From Flavisolibacter ginsenosidimutans (GTDB taxonomy: Bacteria > Bacteroidota > Bacteroidia > Chitinophagales > Chitinophagaceae), in the NCBI RefSeq assembly GCF_007970805.1, contig NZ_CP042433.1:434001-498000 (forward strand): 64,000 bases of DNA, written 5' to 3'. Below are positions 32,586-42,463 of this stretch, piece by piece. The position numbers and the translations under genes are program-made. Below the pieces are notes generated by a model that saw nothing but the letters and a program-made list of their open reading frames with translations, was not told the DNA's origin and did not search any database. The number at the start of each line of letters is the position of its first letter. The stretch's first letter is position 1.

Positions 32586-35500
32586 ATGAAGAGAATTAAC
32601 TTCCTGCTTGCCTGCACTTTTTTATTTTGGGCTTTGCCGGCTGATTGCCAAGACTTCTCAAACAAGGGGAAGGATTTTTGGCTTGCTTATCCGGCGCACA
32701 TCGACGGTAACTCTTCGAGAATGGCGCTTTACATTTCATCTGACATTAGCACAACGGGAACGGTTTTCCTAAACGGAAATTCGATTCCGTTTTCGGTAAC
32801 CGCTAACCAAGCCACAGTTGTTCAGATATTTCCGACTACCTACCCAGTTATCAATTCGCAGAACGAAGGCATTAAAACTGGCGCGGGAATCCATATCGTT
32901 TCGAACGACCCTGTTGTCGTATACGCTCATATTCTAAATGCGGCCCGTTCCGGATCAAGTTTGATCCTGCCTACAAAAACTTTGGGGAGAGAATACACGG
33001 CCATTTCATTCAAGAGTTCGGGTAATTCATCCGCGGGAGGAACAAACGGCTCACCTTCCGGGAGCCAGTTTACGATTGTGGGTGTAGAAAATAATACGAC
33101 CGTTGAAATAACACCATCTGTTACAGATGTGTCGGGCACAAGGCCCGCAGGGGTGGCCTATTCGGTTTCCCTAAATCAAGGGGACGTTTACCAGTTTCGG
33201 ACTACTTACGATAAAGACGTAACCGGCACGCAAATCCGGTCTTTGGCTACCAGTACTACTTCTTGTAAGCCACTTGCAGTCTTTTCGGGAAGTTCCTGGA
33301 CTTCTATGGATTGTTCAAACGCTTCTGGCGGCGATAACTTATTTCAGCAATTAATGCCCTTGAATTCCTGGGGAAAGAATTACATCACGGCACCTTTTGC
33401 GGGCAGGCAGTATGATATTTTCCGCATTATTGTAAAAGATCCGGCAACTCGGATAACGCTGAACGGTTCGGTTTTAAATGCAAATACCTTAGTTAACAAC
33501 ACCTATTATCAGTTCAGCAGTTCGACGGCTAATGTTATTTCAACGGACAAACCGGTTATGGTTGTTCAATACATGATTTCTCAGACATGCGACACAAGAA
33601 ACGGCGGAAACGGCGGCAATGCAACCTATCCCGGTGACCCGGAGATGGTTATCTTAAACCCGATTGAACAGACGATCAATGACGTAACCGTAGTATCCGC
33701 ACGGAGGGATTTGACGCCACCTAATACCAATATAACGGAGCATTTCTTTACGATTATTTGTAAAACGAATTCTCTCCCGAGCCTAAAGGTTGACGGGAAT
33801 GCGCCTACCGGAACCCCGGTTTCGATTGGGTCAACCGGGTATTCATACATACAGGAGAATGTAACAAATTCAACATCAGTCAACCCTTCTCACCGAATAA
33901 AAGCTGACAGTGGTTTTATTGCCCTTGCCTATGGTTTGGGTTCGGTTGAATCGTATGGCTACAATGCCGGCACGAACGTAAAAGATCTTTACCAGTTTGT
34001 AACAATTCAGAACCAATACGGCACGGTTAATTTTCCCTCCACTTGCCGCAACACGCCTTTCTTTTTTTCAATGACCTTCCCTTATCAGCCCACGTCGGTT
34101 CAATGGGTTTTTGGAGCGGCCCTTAACGGCATAGGCATTACCGACGTCAGTATAAATTCTCCTCAATACGATTCAACCTGGATTGTTAACGGTAAACAGC
34201 TTTACCGTTATAAACTGCCCACTTCTTATGTAATTAGCATAGTCGGTACCTATCCTATAAAAGTTATTGCGCAGAACCCGACCGCTGACGGATGCAGCGG
34301 CGAACAAGAGATTAATTACGACGTTCAGGTATTTGAAAGGCCTGCCGCAGATTTCACGTTCGCAACTTCTGGTTGTGTTTCCGACTCCGTTCGTTTTACA
34401 GACCATGCGAACACGTTTACCAGGCCATCTATTTTATGGTTTTGGAACTTTGGCGACGGGCAGTCATCACAATTACAAAATCCGGCACATTTGTTTTCTT
34501 CGGCAAATCCTTATGACGTTAAGTTTTCAGTAGTCACGGACATTGGCTGTATTTCCGACACGATTACCAAACAGGTTGTTCTCACACAACCGCCGGTTGC
34601 AAAATTTGGCGTCGTTTCTCCGTATTGTGTTGGCAAAACAATTACGGTGAATGATTCATCAACCTCGGTGAGTGCAAACATTGTAAAATGGACATGGAAT
34701 TTCGGTGATGGATCGGCAGCTGTTACAACAACAACCAATGCGTCGCAAACCCATACTTATGCAAACAGCGGTTCTTACACCATTACTTTATTGGTAGAAA
34801 CGGCAAGCGGCTGCAAAAGCTCTTTGTTCTCCAGGCCGATTTTCGTATCACCCAACCCGGTTGGCAATTTTACGTTTGGAAGAGAATGTTTGCCCAGCGG
34901 TTCGGTTCAGTTTACGGATGCTTCAACAATAAGTGACGGGACACAAAATGCATTCAGTTACAGTTGGAAATTTGGCGACGGTGGGACATCGCCCCTCAAA
35001 AACCCAAGCCACAACTATATATCTGTCGGGCCCTTCACTGCAACACTACTGGTCACTTCGGGGGTGGGTTGTAAGGACAGCGTTACCAAAACAATTGATT
35101 CAATTTATGCGCAACCACAAGCAAAGTTTGCTTCTCCGGTGGAAGTTTGTTTCGGTACCGCTGTGAATTTTACCGACCAGAGCACTGCGCAAAACAGCAG
35201 CGTTGTTTCCTGGGCCTGGGATTTTGGCGACGGCGCTCCGGTGTCCACCCAACAAAACCCTTCGCATACTTATGCAATTGCCGGAAGCTATACAGTTAAA
35301 TTAACCGTAACGTCTGCTTTGGGCTGTCTATCAACCCTCGTGTCTCAACAGGTTATTGTGAACCCGTTACCGCTTGCAGATTTCACTGCGTCGCCGCCGT
35401 CTTGTGTCACCCGCAGTCTGTCGTTTACCGATAAATCTGCGGCCAATGCCGGAACCCTAACTAAATGGACTTGGAATTTTGGCGACGGTTCTGCACCGGT

Positions 35501-36950
35501 GGTGGCTACAACCAATGCTAGCCAAGTGCATACATATGGGGCAACCGGTACTTACGATGTCACACTTCAGGTAGAAACAAGCAAGGGTTGCGTGAGTCTC
35601 GTCAAGTCGAAAGCCGTTATCATTAGTCCTTTGCCTGCGCCTGGGTTTATTATGCCTGGTAACTGTATTAATGATCCTGTTTCGCAATTTTTTGATACCA
35701 GTTCAATTGCCGACGGCAGCCAAGCCCAGTTTACCTATTCTTGGAACTTCGGTGATGCAAACGCAACGGTTACAAATCCTAATACCTCAGGTCTAAAAAA
35801 TCCCTTGCACAAATTCACCGCTACCGGTAATTACAACGTTCAGTTAACCGTTACATCCAACAACGGATGTACCGATTCTGTCACACAAATCTTTACCATC
35901 AACGGTGCAGTGCCGGTATCAACGTTTACGGTTCAAGGCGGTTTGCAACATTGCAGCAACGATTCTGTTTTCATTACGGATAATTCTTCCGTGTTTCCAG
36001 GCAAGTTGGTGAAGCTTGAAATTTATTGGGATTATGCCGGCGACCCGACAAACAAAACAACGGTTAGCAATCCAATGCCGGGAGCTGTTTACCGCATCAA
36101 GTATCCTGAATTCTTTTCGCCGACCACGAAAAATTATGTCATTCAAGTTGTGTCTTACTCCGGAATTAATTGTCTTAATTCGTCGCAACAAACGGTTATG
36201 CTGATGGCGACGCCGGATATAAATTTCCCGGCCATTCGTTCCGTCTGTGCCGATGCGCCTTCTTTTCAAATACCGGCAGACGCTGTGAACATGACGGGCG
36301 GAAGCAGTGTATTTTCAGGGAAGGGGGTTACAAGTTCAGGCCAGTTTAGTCCGGCGTTGGCAGGTACGGGCAACGATACCGTACGGTATGCTTATACAGG
36401 AACAAACGGTTGCGGTAATTTTAAAGAACAAAGTTTTGCGGTTTATCCTGTTCCGACAGTAAATGCCGGACCTGACCGGTTTGTATTGGAAGGCGGAACA
36501 GCAACTCTGGCGGCTACGGCAAGTGGCAACAGGCTGACTTATTTATGGGCGCCGTCAACTTATTTAAACAATCCTTCGATAGTTCAGCCGGTTACTACAC
36601 CCGGTGATGATATTACATACACGTTAACGGTTTCGTCAACGGATGGTTGCACTGCTTCAGATCAGGTGTTTGTGAAAGTGTTGAAAACGCCAACCATCCC
36701 GAATGTGTTTACGCCAAACGGCGATGGCATTAACGACAAATGGGAAATTCAATATCTTGAATCTTATCCCGGAGCAACGATAGACGTGTTTAACCGCTAC
36801 GGAAGTTTGGTCTATCACTCCATTGGTTATAACAAGCCCTGGGACGGAACGTACAACGGCAAACCAATGCCCGCCGGAACGTATTACTACATTATTAATC
36901 CAAAGAACGGACGGAAACAAATTTCCGGCTTCGTGGACATTGTGCGCTAA
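32586..36950 (+). CDS. Giant secreted PKD-domain protein with type IX (type B, gliding-motility-like) sorting domain
   Basis: A 1454-residue surface or secreted protein. A signal peptide ends near residue 22 (ALPADCQ). Residues about 25-480 resemble the IgGFc-binding-like N-terminal domain of Bacteroidota (GKDFWLAYPAHIDGNSSRMA, NDPVVVYAHILNA). At least six PKD domains follow, each marked by a W-x-FGDG-type motif: WNFGDGQSS, WNFGDGSAA, WKFGDGGTS, WDFGDGAPV, WNFGDGSAP and WNFGDANAT. The last 90 residues (IPNVFTPNGDGINDKWEI, IDVFNRYGSLVY, GTYYYIINPKNG) are the gliding-motility-associated C-terminal domain used by type IX secretion. Likely role: adhesion or glycan binding. Its stop overlaps the next start by one base. 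Confidence 0.9.
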   Translation: MKRINFLLACTFLFWALPADCQDFSNKGKDFWLAYPAHIDGNSSRMALYISSDISTTGTVFLNGNSIPFSVTANQATVVQIFPTTYPVINSQNEGIKTGAGIHIVSNDPVVVYAHILNAARSGSSLILPTKTLGREYTAISFKSSGNSSAGGTNGSPSGSQFTIVGVENNTTVEITPSVTDVSGTRPAGVAYSVSLNQGDVYQFRTTYDKDVTGTQIRSLATSTTSCKPLAVFSGSSWTSMDCSNASGGDNLFQQLMPLNSWGKNYITAPFAGRQYDIFRIIVKDPATRITLNGSVLNANTLVNNTYYQFSSSTANVISTDKPVMVVQYMISQTCDTRNGGNGGNATYPGDPEMVILNPIEQTINDVTVVSARRDLTPPNTNITEHFFTIICKTNSLPSLKVDGNAPTGTPVSIGSTGYSYIQENVTNSTSVNPSHRIKADSGFIALAYGLGSVESYGYNAGTNVKDLYQFVTIQNQYGTVNFPSTCRNTPFFFSMTFPYQPTSVQWVFGAALNGIGITDVSINSPQYDSTWIVNGKQLYRYKLPTSYVISIVGTYPIKVIAQNPTADGCSGEQEINYDVQVFERPAADFTFATSGCVSDSVRFTDHANTFTRPSILWFWNFGDGQSSQLQNPAHLFSSANPYDVKFSVVTDIGCISDTITKQVVLTQPPVAKFGVVSPYCVGKTITVNDSSTSVSANIVKWTWNFGDGSAAVTTTTNASQTHTYANSGSYTITLLVETASGCKSSLFSRPIFVSPNPVGNFTFGRECLPSGSVQFTDASTISDGTQNAFSYSWKFGDGGTSPLKNPSHNYISVGPFTATLLVTSGVGCKDSVTKTIDSIYAQPQAKFASPVEVCFGTAVNFTDQSTAQNSSVVSWAWDFGDGAPVSTQQNPSHTYAIAGSYTVKLTVTSALGCLSTLVSQQVIVNPLPLADFTASPPSCVTRSLSFTDKSAANAGTLTKWTWNFGDGSAPVVATTNASQVHTYGATGTYDVTLQVETSKGCVSLVKSKAVIISPLPAPGFIMPGNCINDPVSQFFDTSSIADGSQAQFTYSWNFGDANATVTNPNTSGLKNPLHKFTATGNYNVQLTVTSNNGCTDSVTQIFTINGAVPVSTFTVQGGLQHCSNDSVFITDNSSVFPGKLVKLEIYWDYAGDPTNKTTVSNPMPGAVYRIKYPEFFSPTTKNYVIQVVSYSGINCLNSSQQTVMLMATPDINFPAIRSVCADAPSFQIPADAVNMTGGSSVFSGKGVTSSGQFSPALAGTGNDTVRYAYTGTNGCGNFKEQSFAVYPVPTVNAGPDRFVLEGGTATLAATASGNRLTYLWAPSTYLNNPSIVQPVTTPGDDITYTLTVSSTDGCTASDQVFVKVLKTPTIPNVFTPNGDGINDKWEIQYLESYPGATIDVFNRYGSLVYHSIGYNKPWDGTYNGKPMPAGTYYYIINPKNGRKQISGFVDIVR

Positions 36951-37960
36951 TGAAAAAGATAGTTTTTGCTGCGATCGGTTTTCTTTGTTTGTCTGCAACG
37001 CAGGCGCAGCAACGTCCGCATTATACGCAGTACATTTTGAACAATTATATTTTAAACCCGGCATTGAGCGGCATCGAAAACTATACGGACCTGAAGCTAA
37101 GCGCAAGAGATCAATGGATAGGATTTGAAGGCAAGCCGCAAACTTTTTATCTATCGGTTCACGCACCGATAGGGAAGAAGGATTATAAAACTTCGGCAAC
37201 TTCATACAATGTACCCGGTGAAAACCCACGCGGTACAAATTACTGGCAAAACTATACGGCTTCTGAGGCGCATCACGGCATTGGCTTTTCTATGGTCAAC
37301 GACATCACCGGCAATTACAATGTTTTCACCGCCGATGTTTCTTACGCTTATCATTTGGGGCTATCGCCAACAGTAAATTTAGCCGCAGGTTTTTCGGGAG
37401 GTATTTCCAAAGTGAATTACAACCGTGCAAAGTCAACACCCGCAGTTTATGGTGACCCCGGCATCGGCAGCAACGGAAATATTCTTTACAAAACCCGGCC
37501 CGATTTGAACGCAGGCCTTTGGCTTTACTCCGGCGATTATTTTATTGGCCTGAGCGCACAGCAAATCATTCCGCAGAAAGTTGCTTTCGTAAACGACTCT
37601 TTGGGTTTAAAACTTTTACCGCACCTTTTCGGGACGGCGGGTTATCGTTTTCTTTTGAACGATGATGTGAACATGATTCCATCGGTGATGGTGAAAGGAA
37701 CTTCCGGCGCCCCAACGCAGGTTGATTTCAATATCAAATTCCAGTATCTTGATTTGCTTTGGTTAGGCGGTGGCTACCGGTTTGGGAATGGTTACTCGGG
37801 TATGTTGGGCGTAAACGTTGGTAACACGTTCAACGTTGGTTACGCATACGATTACACGACGACGGCAATCGGTACCGCAAGTCGCGGCACGCATGAAATT
37901 GTAATCGGCTTTTTGCTTGGTAATCGTTACGATGATTCTTGTCCGCGGAATGTTTGGTAA
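36950..37960 (+). CDS. PorP/SprF family type IX secretion membrane protein
   Basis: A 336-residue outer-membrane protein with signal MKKIVFAAIGFLCLSATQAQ. The family opening QRPHYTQYILNNYILNPALS and the later LKLSARDQWIGFEGKPQTFY are characteristic. It begins inside the adhesin stop codon (TAATG), so the two are translationally coupled. In Flavobacterium, SprF is needed to place the large adhesin SprB on the surface, and sprF lies next to sprB. By analogy this protein should handle the adjacent PKD protein. The beta-barrel pattern continues to the C-terminal IVIGFLLG. Confidence 0.92.
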   Translation: MKKIVFAAIGFLCLSATQAQQRPHYTQYILNNYILNPALSGIENYTDLKLSARDQWIGFEGKPQTFYLSVHAPIGKKDYKTSATSYNVPGENPRGTNYWQNYTASEAHHGIGFSMVNDITGNYNVFTADVSYAYHLGLSPTVNLAAGFSGGISKVNYNRAKSTPAVYGDPGIGSNGNILYKTRPDLNAGLWLYSGDYFIGLSAQQIIPQKVAFVNDSLGLKLLPHLFGTAGYRFLLNDDVNMIPSVMVKGTSGAPTQVDFNIKFQYLDLLWLGGGYRFGNGYSGMLGVNVGNTFNVGYAYDYTTTAIGTASRGTHEIVIGFLLGNRYDDSCPRNVW

Positions 37961-38013
37961 AAAGACGGAAGGCTTTTTGAATTGAACCTGTTTTCTCTTC
38001 GATATGAAATAAA

Positions 38014-38041
38014 AAAGCAACGTCTTTTAAAACGCTGCTTT
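38014..38041 (-). terminator. Terminator of the BlaI-M56 operon
   Basis: On the minus strand AAAGCAGCGT pairs with ACGTTGCTTT (one G-T pair), followed by TTTATTTC. Confidence 0.7.
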
Positions 38042-38062
38042 GCATTTATACAAAAACAGTAA

Positions 38063-39739
38063 TTACAGTTGCACCACTTTCTTCGGACGAGTAGCCGCTT
38101 TTAAAGAGTCAAGATTTTTGCGGAGTGTTTCTTTCGCAGCGTTCATTTGTTCAACCGAGCAATCCGGAAGAGGCACACATTTTATTTTTGCTTTCGCGCC
38201 TATTTCCTTTTCTGCTTTTTGTAATTCCGTCAAGGCTTGTGCGTAAACGGTTTGCAGACTGTCCATTTGCACTTGCACCATTGCCTTGTTTACATTTTCC
38301 TGTATCACTTGCCAGTTCAACTTGTCGTAATTGGCTTTCATGTTTTGTTCAATGTTTTGCCAGTTCACTTTGTTCAATTCCTGATAATACTCCTGACGGG
38401 CCATCGCTTTTTCTTTCCGGTTCATCACATCGGCCAACGAGGTTTCAATTTCTTTCCATTGCAAAGCGCCAACCACTTTTTTGGTGGTTTCAACCGTGGT
38501 CTTTACTCTTTCTTTTTCGTCCTTTGATAAACGGCCATTAACGTCATCAAAGTTTACGTGAACAAAGTCCTTTCTTTCCTGTACATCGGAAGAAAGGTTC
38601 TCGTCCACATTCTGTTGAGGCTCGCCGGTAACAATATCAATTTTAATTTGGTTGGAAGCTGTCAAATCGTTGGTTTGTTGCGTTGTTTGTTTCTGTGTTG
38701 GGAGTAATATTTTTTTAGCACCGTGCGCCCGTTGAAGTTGCCAGGGCATAAATACGGAATCGGCCGCATAAGAAATAGCCGTGCCGGTCTTTGCGTCTTT
38801 AATAATGAGAACCGAATTGAAAAGCAAAATGCAAATCAAGGCCGCGGCCAGCGGAATGATTTGAACAAAGCGGAAAGCTTTTTTCTTTTCCATACCAACG
38901 ATTTTTTCGATGCGGGTGAGCAGGTTTTGTTTACCGGCAGCGGCTAAGGCGAGTGCCTTGTGCCGTCCGGAGAGTTTTTCCAATTGCAAAAGGGCAGAGG
39001 CATAACCAACTTTATCGTAACCAAATTGAAGCACCAATTCGTCGCAGCAGGTTTCGCGGTCGGCTTCAATGGCGTTCATAAAAAGCTTGGCGAAGGGATT
39101 AAAATAAAGTAAGGTGTGAATAATGGAAACGATAAAATTCACGAGGTAATCGTAGCGGCGTATATGCGAAAGTTCGTGCAACAAAACCGCTTCTACCTGC
39201 GCTGTTGAAAGTTGGTTCATGGCCGCAACGGGCAACAAAATCATCGGCTTTAAATAACCTACCGTTACCGGCGATGACACAAGACTGGAAACAACCAGTT
39301 TTACTTTCTTGACAATGCCAAGATGAGCGGCAATTTTTTGAACGAAAAGCCGATAGCGAAGGTCTGCTTTCTCCAATCCTTCTTTTTTAATGGATTGTAC
39401 AAACTGCCAGTTTTTAAACAACCGGAAAGCGGGAAAAACCAAAAGCAATAAATAAGTGACTGAAGCAGAGAAAAGGCAAACGTTTAAAATATTGTTGGAA
39501 TGCGGAATGGTATTTTCAAAAAAAGCATAGGTTGACGAATGGTTTTGGTAGTACAAAACAGCCGACCCAACAAACCATCCAAAACCAAGCAGCATTGCAG
39601 TTACCGCTGCTTTATAACGGATGTTTGCCGACAATTTAAAAAAGTGGTTTACGCCAAGAAACGCACACCACAAAATGGCCATCTGCCAAAAGCTGTTCAG
39701 TGTGGCCCATCCAAGAGTTTGCAAAAAATGCGACTGCAT
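38063..39739 (-). CDS. BlaR1/MecR1-type M56 membrane metallopeptidase
   Basis: A 558-residue membrane protein. Four membrane segments flank the zinc-protease motif HELSH in LLHELSHIRRYDYLVN (about residue 190), with EADRETCCDEL supplying the third ligand. In BlaR1 this protease, once activated, leads to inactivation of the BlaI repressor. The C-terminal 270 residues hold no penicillin-binding sensor domain; they are a charged helical region rich in Lys, Gln, Glu and Asn (for example MNRKEKAMARQEYYQELNKV). The signal it senses is therefore different or unknown. It starts two nt after the blaI-like stop. Confidence 0.87.
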   Translation of the reverse strand: MQSHFLQTLGWATLNSFWQMAILWCAFLGVNHFFKLSANIRYKAAVTAMLLGFGWFVGSAVLYYQNHSSTYAFFENTIPHSNNILNVCLFSASVTYLLLLVFPAFRLFKNWQFVQSIKKEGLEKADLRYRLFVQKIAAHLGIVKKVKLVVSSLVSSPVTVGYLKPMILLPVAAMNQLSTAQVEAVLLHELSHIRRYDYLVNFIVSIIHTLLYFNPFAKLFMNAIEADRETCCDELVLQFGYDKVGYASALLQLEKLSGRHKALALAAAGKQNLLTRIEKIVGMEKKKAFRFVQIIPLAAALICILLFNSVLIIKDAKTGTAISYAADSVFMPWQLQRAHGAKKILLPTQKQTTQQTNDLTASNQIKIDIVTGEPQQNVDENLSSDVQERKDFVHVNFDDVNGRLSKDEKERVKTTVETTKKVVGALQWKEIETSLADVMNRKEKAMARQEYYQELNKVNWQNIEQNMKANYDKLNWQVIQENVNKAMVQVQMDSLQTVYAQALTELQKAEKEIGAKAKIKCVPLPDCSVEQMNAAKETLRKNLDSLKAATRPKKVVQL

Positions 39740-39741
39740 GG

Positions 39742-40128
39742 TTATTGTTTCTTGAGGTTATCGAGTAGGGTTTGTATTTGCGCCAACTCCTCTGCGGAAA
39801 CTTTTTGTTCGCCGCTCCCCAATGCCTGCAACACCAGTTGCGTAGACGATCCGCCAAAGAGCGAATCAATCATTTTATCCAGTAAATGTTTTTGTGTTCT
39901 TTCCTTGTTTACCGCGGGTTGGTAAATGTGTGTGCGCATGCTTTCGTCACGCTTCACCAAGCCCTTGTCGTGCATGATTTGCATAAGCTTGAGCGTGGTG
40001 GTATAGCCGGCATCTTTTGTCTTGGCCAGTTCCTCGTGCACGTCGCGAACGGTGGCGGTGCCGTTTTGCCAAAGTATTTGAAGAATTTCCAGTTCGCTTT
40101 CAGTTGGTTTGATGTATTTGGGCGCCAT
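39742..40128 (-). CDS. BlaI/MecI/CopY family transcriptional repressor
   Basis: A 128-residue winged-helix repressor: residues 1-80 hold the DNA-binding domain (LTESELEILQILWQ-like opening as PTESELEILQILWQNGTATV, then TTTLKLMQIMHDKGLV). The C-terminal dimerisation helix region (LDKMIDSLFGGSSTQLVLQA) is the part cleaved in BlaI/MecI systems. It is the first gene of a two-gene operon with the M56 peptidase and probably represses its own promoter. No beta-lactamase gene is adjacent, so the target is unknown. Confidence 0.9.
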   Translation of the reverse strand: MAPKYIKPTESELEILQILWQNGTATVRDVHEELAKTKDAGYTTTLKLMQIMHDKGLVKRDESMRTHIYQPAVNKERTQKHLLDKMIDSLFGGSSTQLVLQALGSGEQKVSAEELAQIQTLLDNLKKQ

Positions 40129-40292
40129 GATAAAAACAATTCGTTGGGCTAATTTACGACCCTTTTCGTATTAACGAAATCATTTTGAGGATTTTGGTTT
40201 CAATTGAGGTTTTCAGGAGATGAATGGCAGAATAGAAAGATGGAAGTTTTTATGCCGCGATGAACGGTGTCGGAAAATTACTTTTTCATTGT

Positions 40293-41150
40293 TTACGAGC
40301 GAAGTTCCCTGGTGGTTTTTGAACTGCCGTCGTGACTCCAGCCGGGCGGTTTTATAAAATAATGAAGCTTTTGTTTTAACGATCCTGCGCTTTTTGCTTT
40401 TTGGAAGAGTTCAGCCCAGGTTGTGAGAGCAATAACCACCGGGTTAAAGGAAGAAATATTTTTCGTCAATCCGTAACACGGCCGTTCTTCTTCGGGTTGA
40501 AAGGTGCCAAAGAACCGGTCCCAAATAATTAGAACGCCGCCGTGGTTTTTGTCAAGGTATTTTAAATCGCTGCCGTGGTGCACCCTGTGATGTGACGGCG
40601 TATTCAAAATGTACTCGGCAAATTTTGGAAGACGTTTTACCGCTTCGGTGTGAATCCAGAATTGATAAATCAAACTGACTTGTTGCATGAACAAAATCCA
40701 AACTGGATGAAAACCAACCAAGGGCATCCAGGCCCAAAACAAAAATGAGCCGGTCAGGTTGCCTGTCCATGTTTGTCGCAGTGCCGCGGCCAAATTGTAA
40801 TGTTGCGAAGAATGATGCACCACGTGTGATGCCCAAAACCAGTTTACATTATGCGCCGTGCGGTGAAACCAGTAATAAGAAAAGTCATCGGCAAAAAACA
40901 GCAGCCCCCAGAACCACCATGTTCCCGCATCCAAATTGAAAAGCCAGTAGCGATAAAGAAAGAGAAAGAGGCCAAAAATCATGGCCTTGGTAACAAAGCC
41001 CACTACTACATTTCCAATGCCCAATCCCAAACTGCTCCAGGTATCTTTTGTTTCGTAAAGGCCTTTGTTCTTTTTATACGAAAACCAGGCCTCTAGCGAA
41101 AGAAGCAGAAGAAAACCAGGAATGGCGTAATATAATATAGCAGGCGGCAT
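40293..41150 (-). CDS. Sterol desaturase/fatty acid hydroxylase family protein
   Basis: A 285-residue membrane di-iron enzyme. The histidine clusters are all present: HRTAH (about residue 95), HVVHHSSQHYN (about 109-119) and HHRVHHGSD (about 190), plus NHGGVLIIWDRFFGTF. The family hydroxylates or desaturates lipids. In Bacteroidota, homologues modify fatty acyl chains or carotenoids, and the substrate cannot be read here. Four to five hydrophobic segments. It ends with a hydrophilic tail. Confidence 0.88.
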   Translation of the reverse strand: MPPAILYYAIPGFLLLLSLEAWFSYKKNKGLYETKDTWSSLGLGIGNVVVGFVTKAMIFGLFLFLYRYWLFNLDAGTWWFWGLLFFADDFSYYWFHRTAHNVNWFWASHVVHHSSQHYNLAAALRQTWTGNLTGSFLFWAWMPLVGFHPVWILFMQQVSLIYQFWIHTEAVKRLPKFAEYILNTPSHHRVHHGSDLKYLDKNHGGVLIIWDRFFGTFQPEEERPCYGLTKNISSFNPVVIALTTWAELFQKAKSAGSLKQKLHYFIKPPGWSHDGSSKTTRELRS

Positions 41151-41350
41151 AAAACCCTAAATCCCTAAAGGGACTTTAGACGCTAACAAAAGTAAGGCTG
41201 TTTATTGTTGGGCAGAAAGGTTAAGTTAACGAATGAAATCTCGATCACTTTGTTGGTTTCAGGTACAGAAAATGATTGTGCAAAAACCAGGAACGAAACT
41301 GGTAAAGTTTTTCCGTGCTTAGTTCCCTTTAGGGAAAGGGATAAAATAAA
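41151..41350. repeat. Paired CCCTAAAGGGA words in the gap upstream of the desaturase gene
   Basis: The palindrome TCCCTAAAGGGA (41162-41173) follows AAAACCCTAAA, and a variant TCCCTTTAGGGA lies near 41324. Both are probably copies of a dispersed intergenic word. No gene is seen between them. Confidence 0.4.
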
Positions 41351-41383
41351 AGTCCCCGCCAAGCAGTAGGGGCGGGGAACTTT
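41351..41383 (-). terminator. Terminator of hppA
   Basis: CCCCGCC (41354-41360) pairs with GGCGGGG (41371-41377). The extended AAGT/ACTT ends have one bulged base, and the minus-strand tail is TTTTATTTTA. Confidence 0.8.
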
Positions 41384-41407
41384 TCTGTTGTCTCTCACAA
41401 AGCAGAA

Positions 41408-42463
41408 CTATCGTAAATAATGTGTATTCGGGGAAGAACTGTTCAGGTCATTCAGTGATATAGACCGCTCAGTTTTCGGTTTCGCTGCACCGGTTTCAGA
41501 AATATTTTTTGTCCCGAACATACCTGCCAATGTAGGGGCAATCACCAGCGAAACAATGGACATTAATTTAATCAGGATATTCATCGAGGGGCCGGAGGTG
41601 TCTTTAAACGGATCGCCAACTGTGTCGCCAGTTACCGAAGCCTTGTGCGGATCGGAACCTTTGTAGTATTTCTGGCCATTGATGTCCACACCTTTTTCAA
41701 AGCTTTTCTTCGCGTTATCCCAAGCGCCGCCGGCGTTGTTTTGAAACATGCCCATCAACACACCGCTAACCGTTGCGCCGGCCAGAAATCCGCCCAACGC
41801 TTCGGGCCCTAAAAGAAAACCAATGATAAGGGGGGAAATGATGGCAATAGCGCCGGGCAACATCATTTTCTTTATGGACGCCTCCGTGGAAATGGCCACG
41901 CACTTGTCGTACTCTGGTTTTCCTTTCCCTTCCATAATGCCGGGAATTTCGCGAAACTGCCGGCGAACTTCTTCTACCATAGCCATGGCCGCTTCGCCAA
42001 CCGCACGAATGGCCAGAGAAGAAAATATATAAGGTATCATTCCACCAATAAAAAGAGAAGCAAGCACTTTGGCATTATAGATATTAATGCCCGCCATCGC
42101 AAACCCGTTTTGATTGATTACACCAACATAAGCAGCAAAAAGTGCCAATGCCGTTAGGGCAGCAGAGGCAATGGCAAAACCTTTGCCCGTTGCTGCTGTT
42201 GTATTACCCACGGCGTCGAGCGTATCTGTTTTTTCACGTACCTCTTTTGGTAGCTCGCTCATTTCTGCAATGCCTCCTGCATTATCAGCAATCGGACCAA
42301 AAGCATCTATGGCTAATTGCATGGCCGTTGTCGCCATCATTCCCGCGGCGGCAATAGCAACACCGTATAAACCGGCAAAAGCATAGGAGCCATAAATGCC
42401 ACCGGCTAATACAAGAATTGGAAGAAAAGTAGATTCCATCCCAATGGCTAACCCGCCAATCAC
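41408..42463 (-). CDS. hppA: Membrane pyrophosphatase, C-terminal part (separated by a frameshift)
   Basis: Codes for about 351 residues of the ion-pumping pyrophosphatase. It opens [18 protein letters not shown], which in intact homologues directly follows TGHATN. It contains the catalytic [16 protein letters not shown] and [20 protein letters not shown]; the Ala in [10 protein letters not shown] marks the potassium-dependent subfamily. The second nucleotide-binding block [18 protein letters not shown] is intact. There is no credible independent start (GTG 42463 only). It must be read together with the upstream frame; see findings. Confidence 0.85.
   Translation of the reverse strand: MIGGLAIGMESTFLPILVLAGGIYGSYAFAGLYGVAIAAAGMMATTAMQLAIDAFGPIADNAGGIAEMSELPKEVREKTDTLDAVGNTTAATGKGFAIASAALTALALFAAYVGVINQNGFAMAGINIYNAKVLASLFIGGMIPYIFSSLAIRAVGEAAMAMVEEVRRQFREIPGIMEGKGKPEYDKCVAISTEASIKKMMLPGAIAIISPLIIGFLLGPEALGGFLAGATVSGVLMGMFQNNAGGAWDNAKKSFEKGVDINGQKYYKGSDPHKASVTGDTVGDPFKDTSGPSMNILIKLMSIVSLVIAPTLAGMFGTKNISETGAAKPKTERSISLNDLNSSSPNTHYLR

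Noticed and set aside
34380..35860. Regular repeats that could suggest a repeat array
   Set aside because: The periodicity is that of PKD domains at protein level; the DNA copies are diverged and no CRISPR-like spacing exists.
36657..37238. 193-codon minus-strand frame
   Set aside because: It is antisense to the adhesin C-terminus and PorP start; both plus-strand genes are certain.
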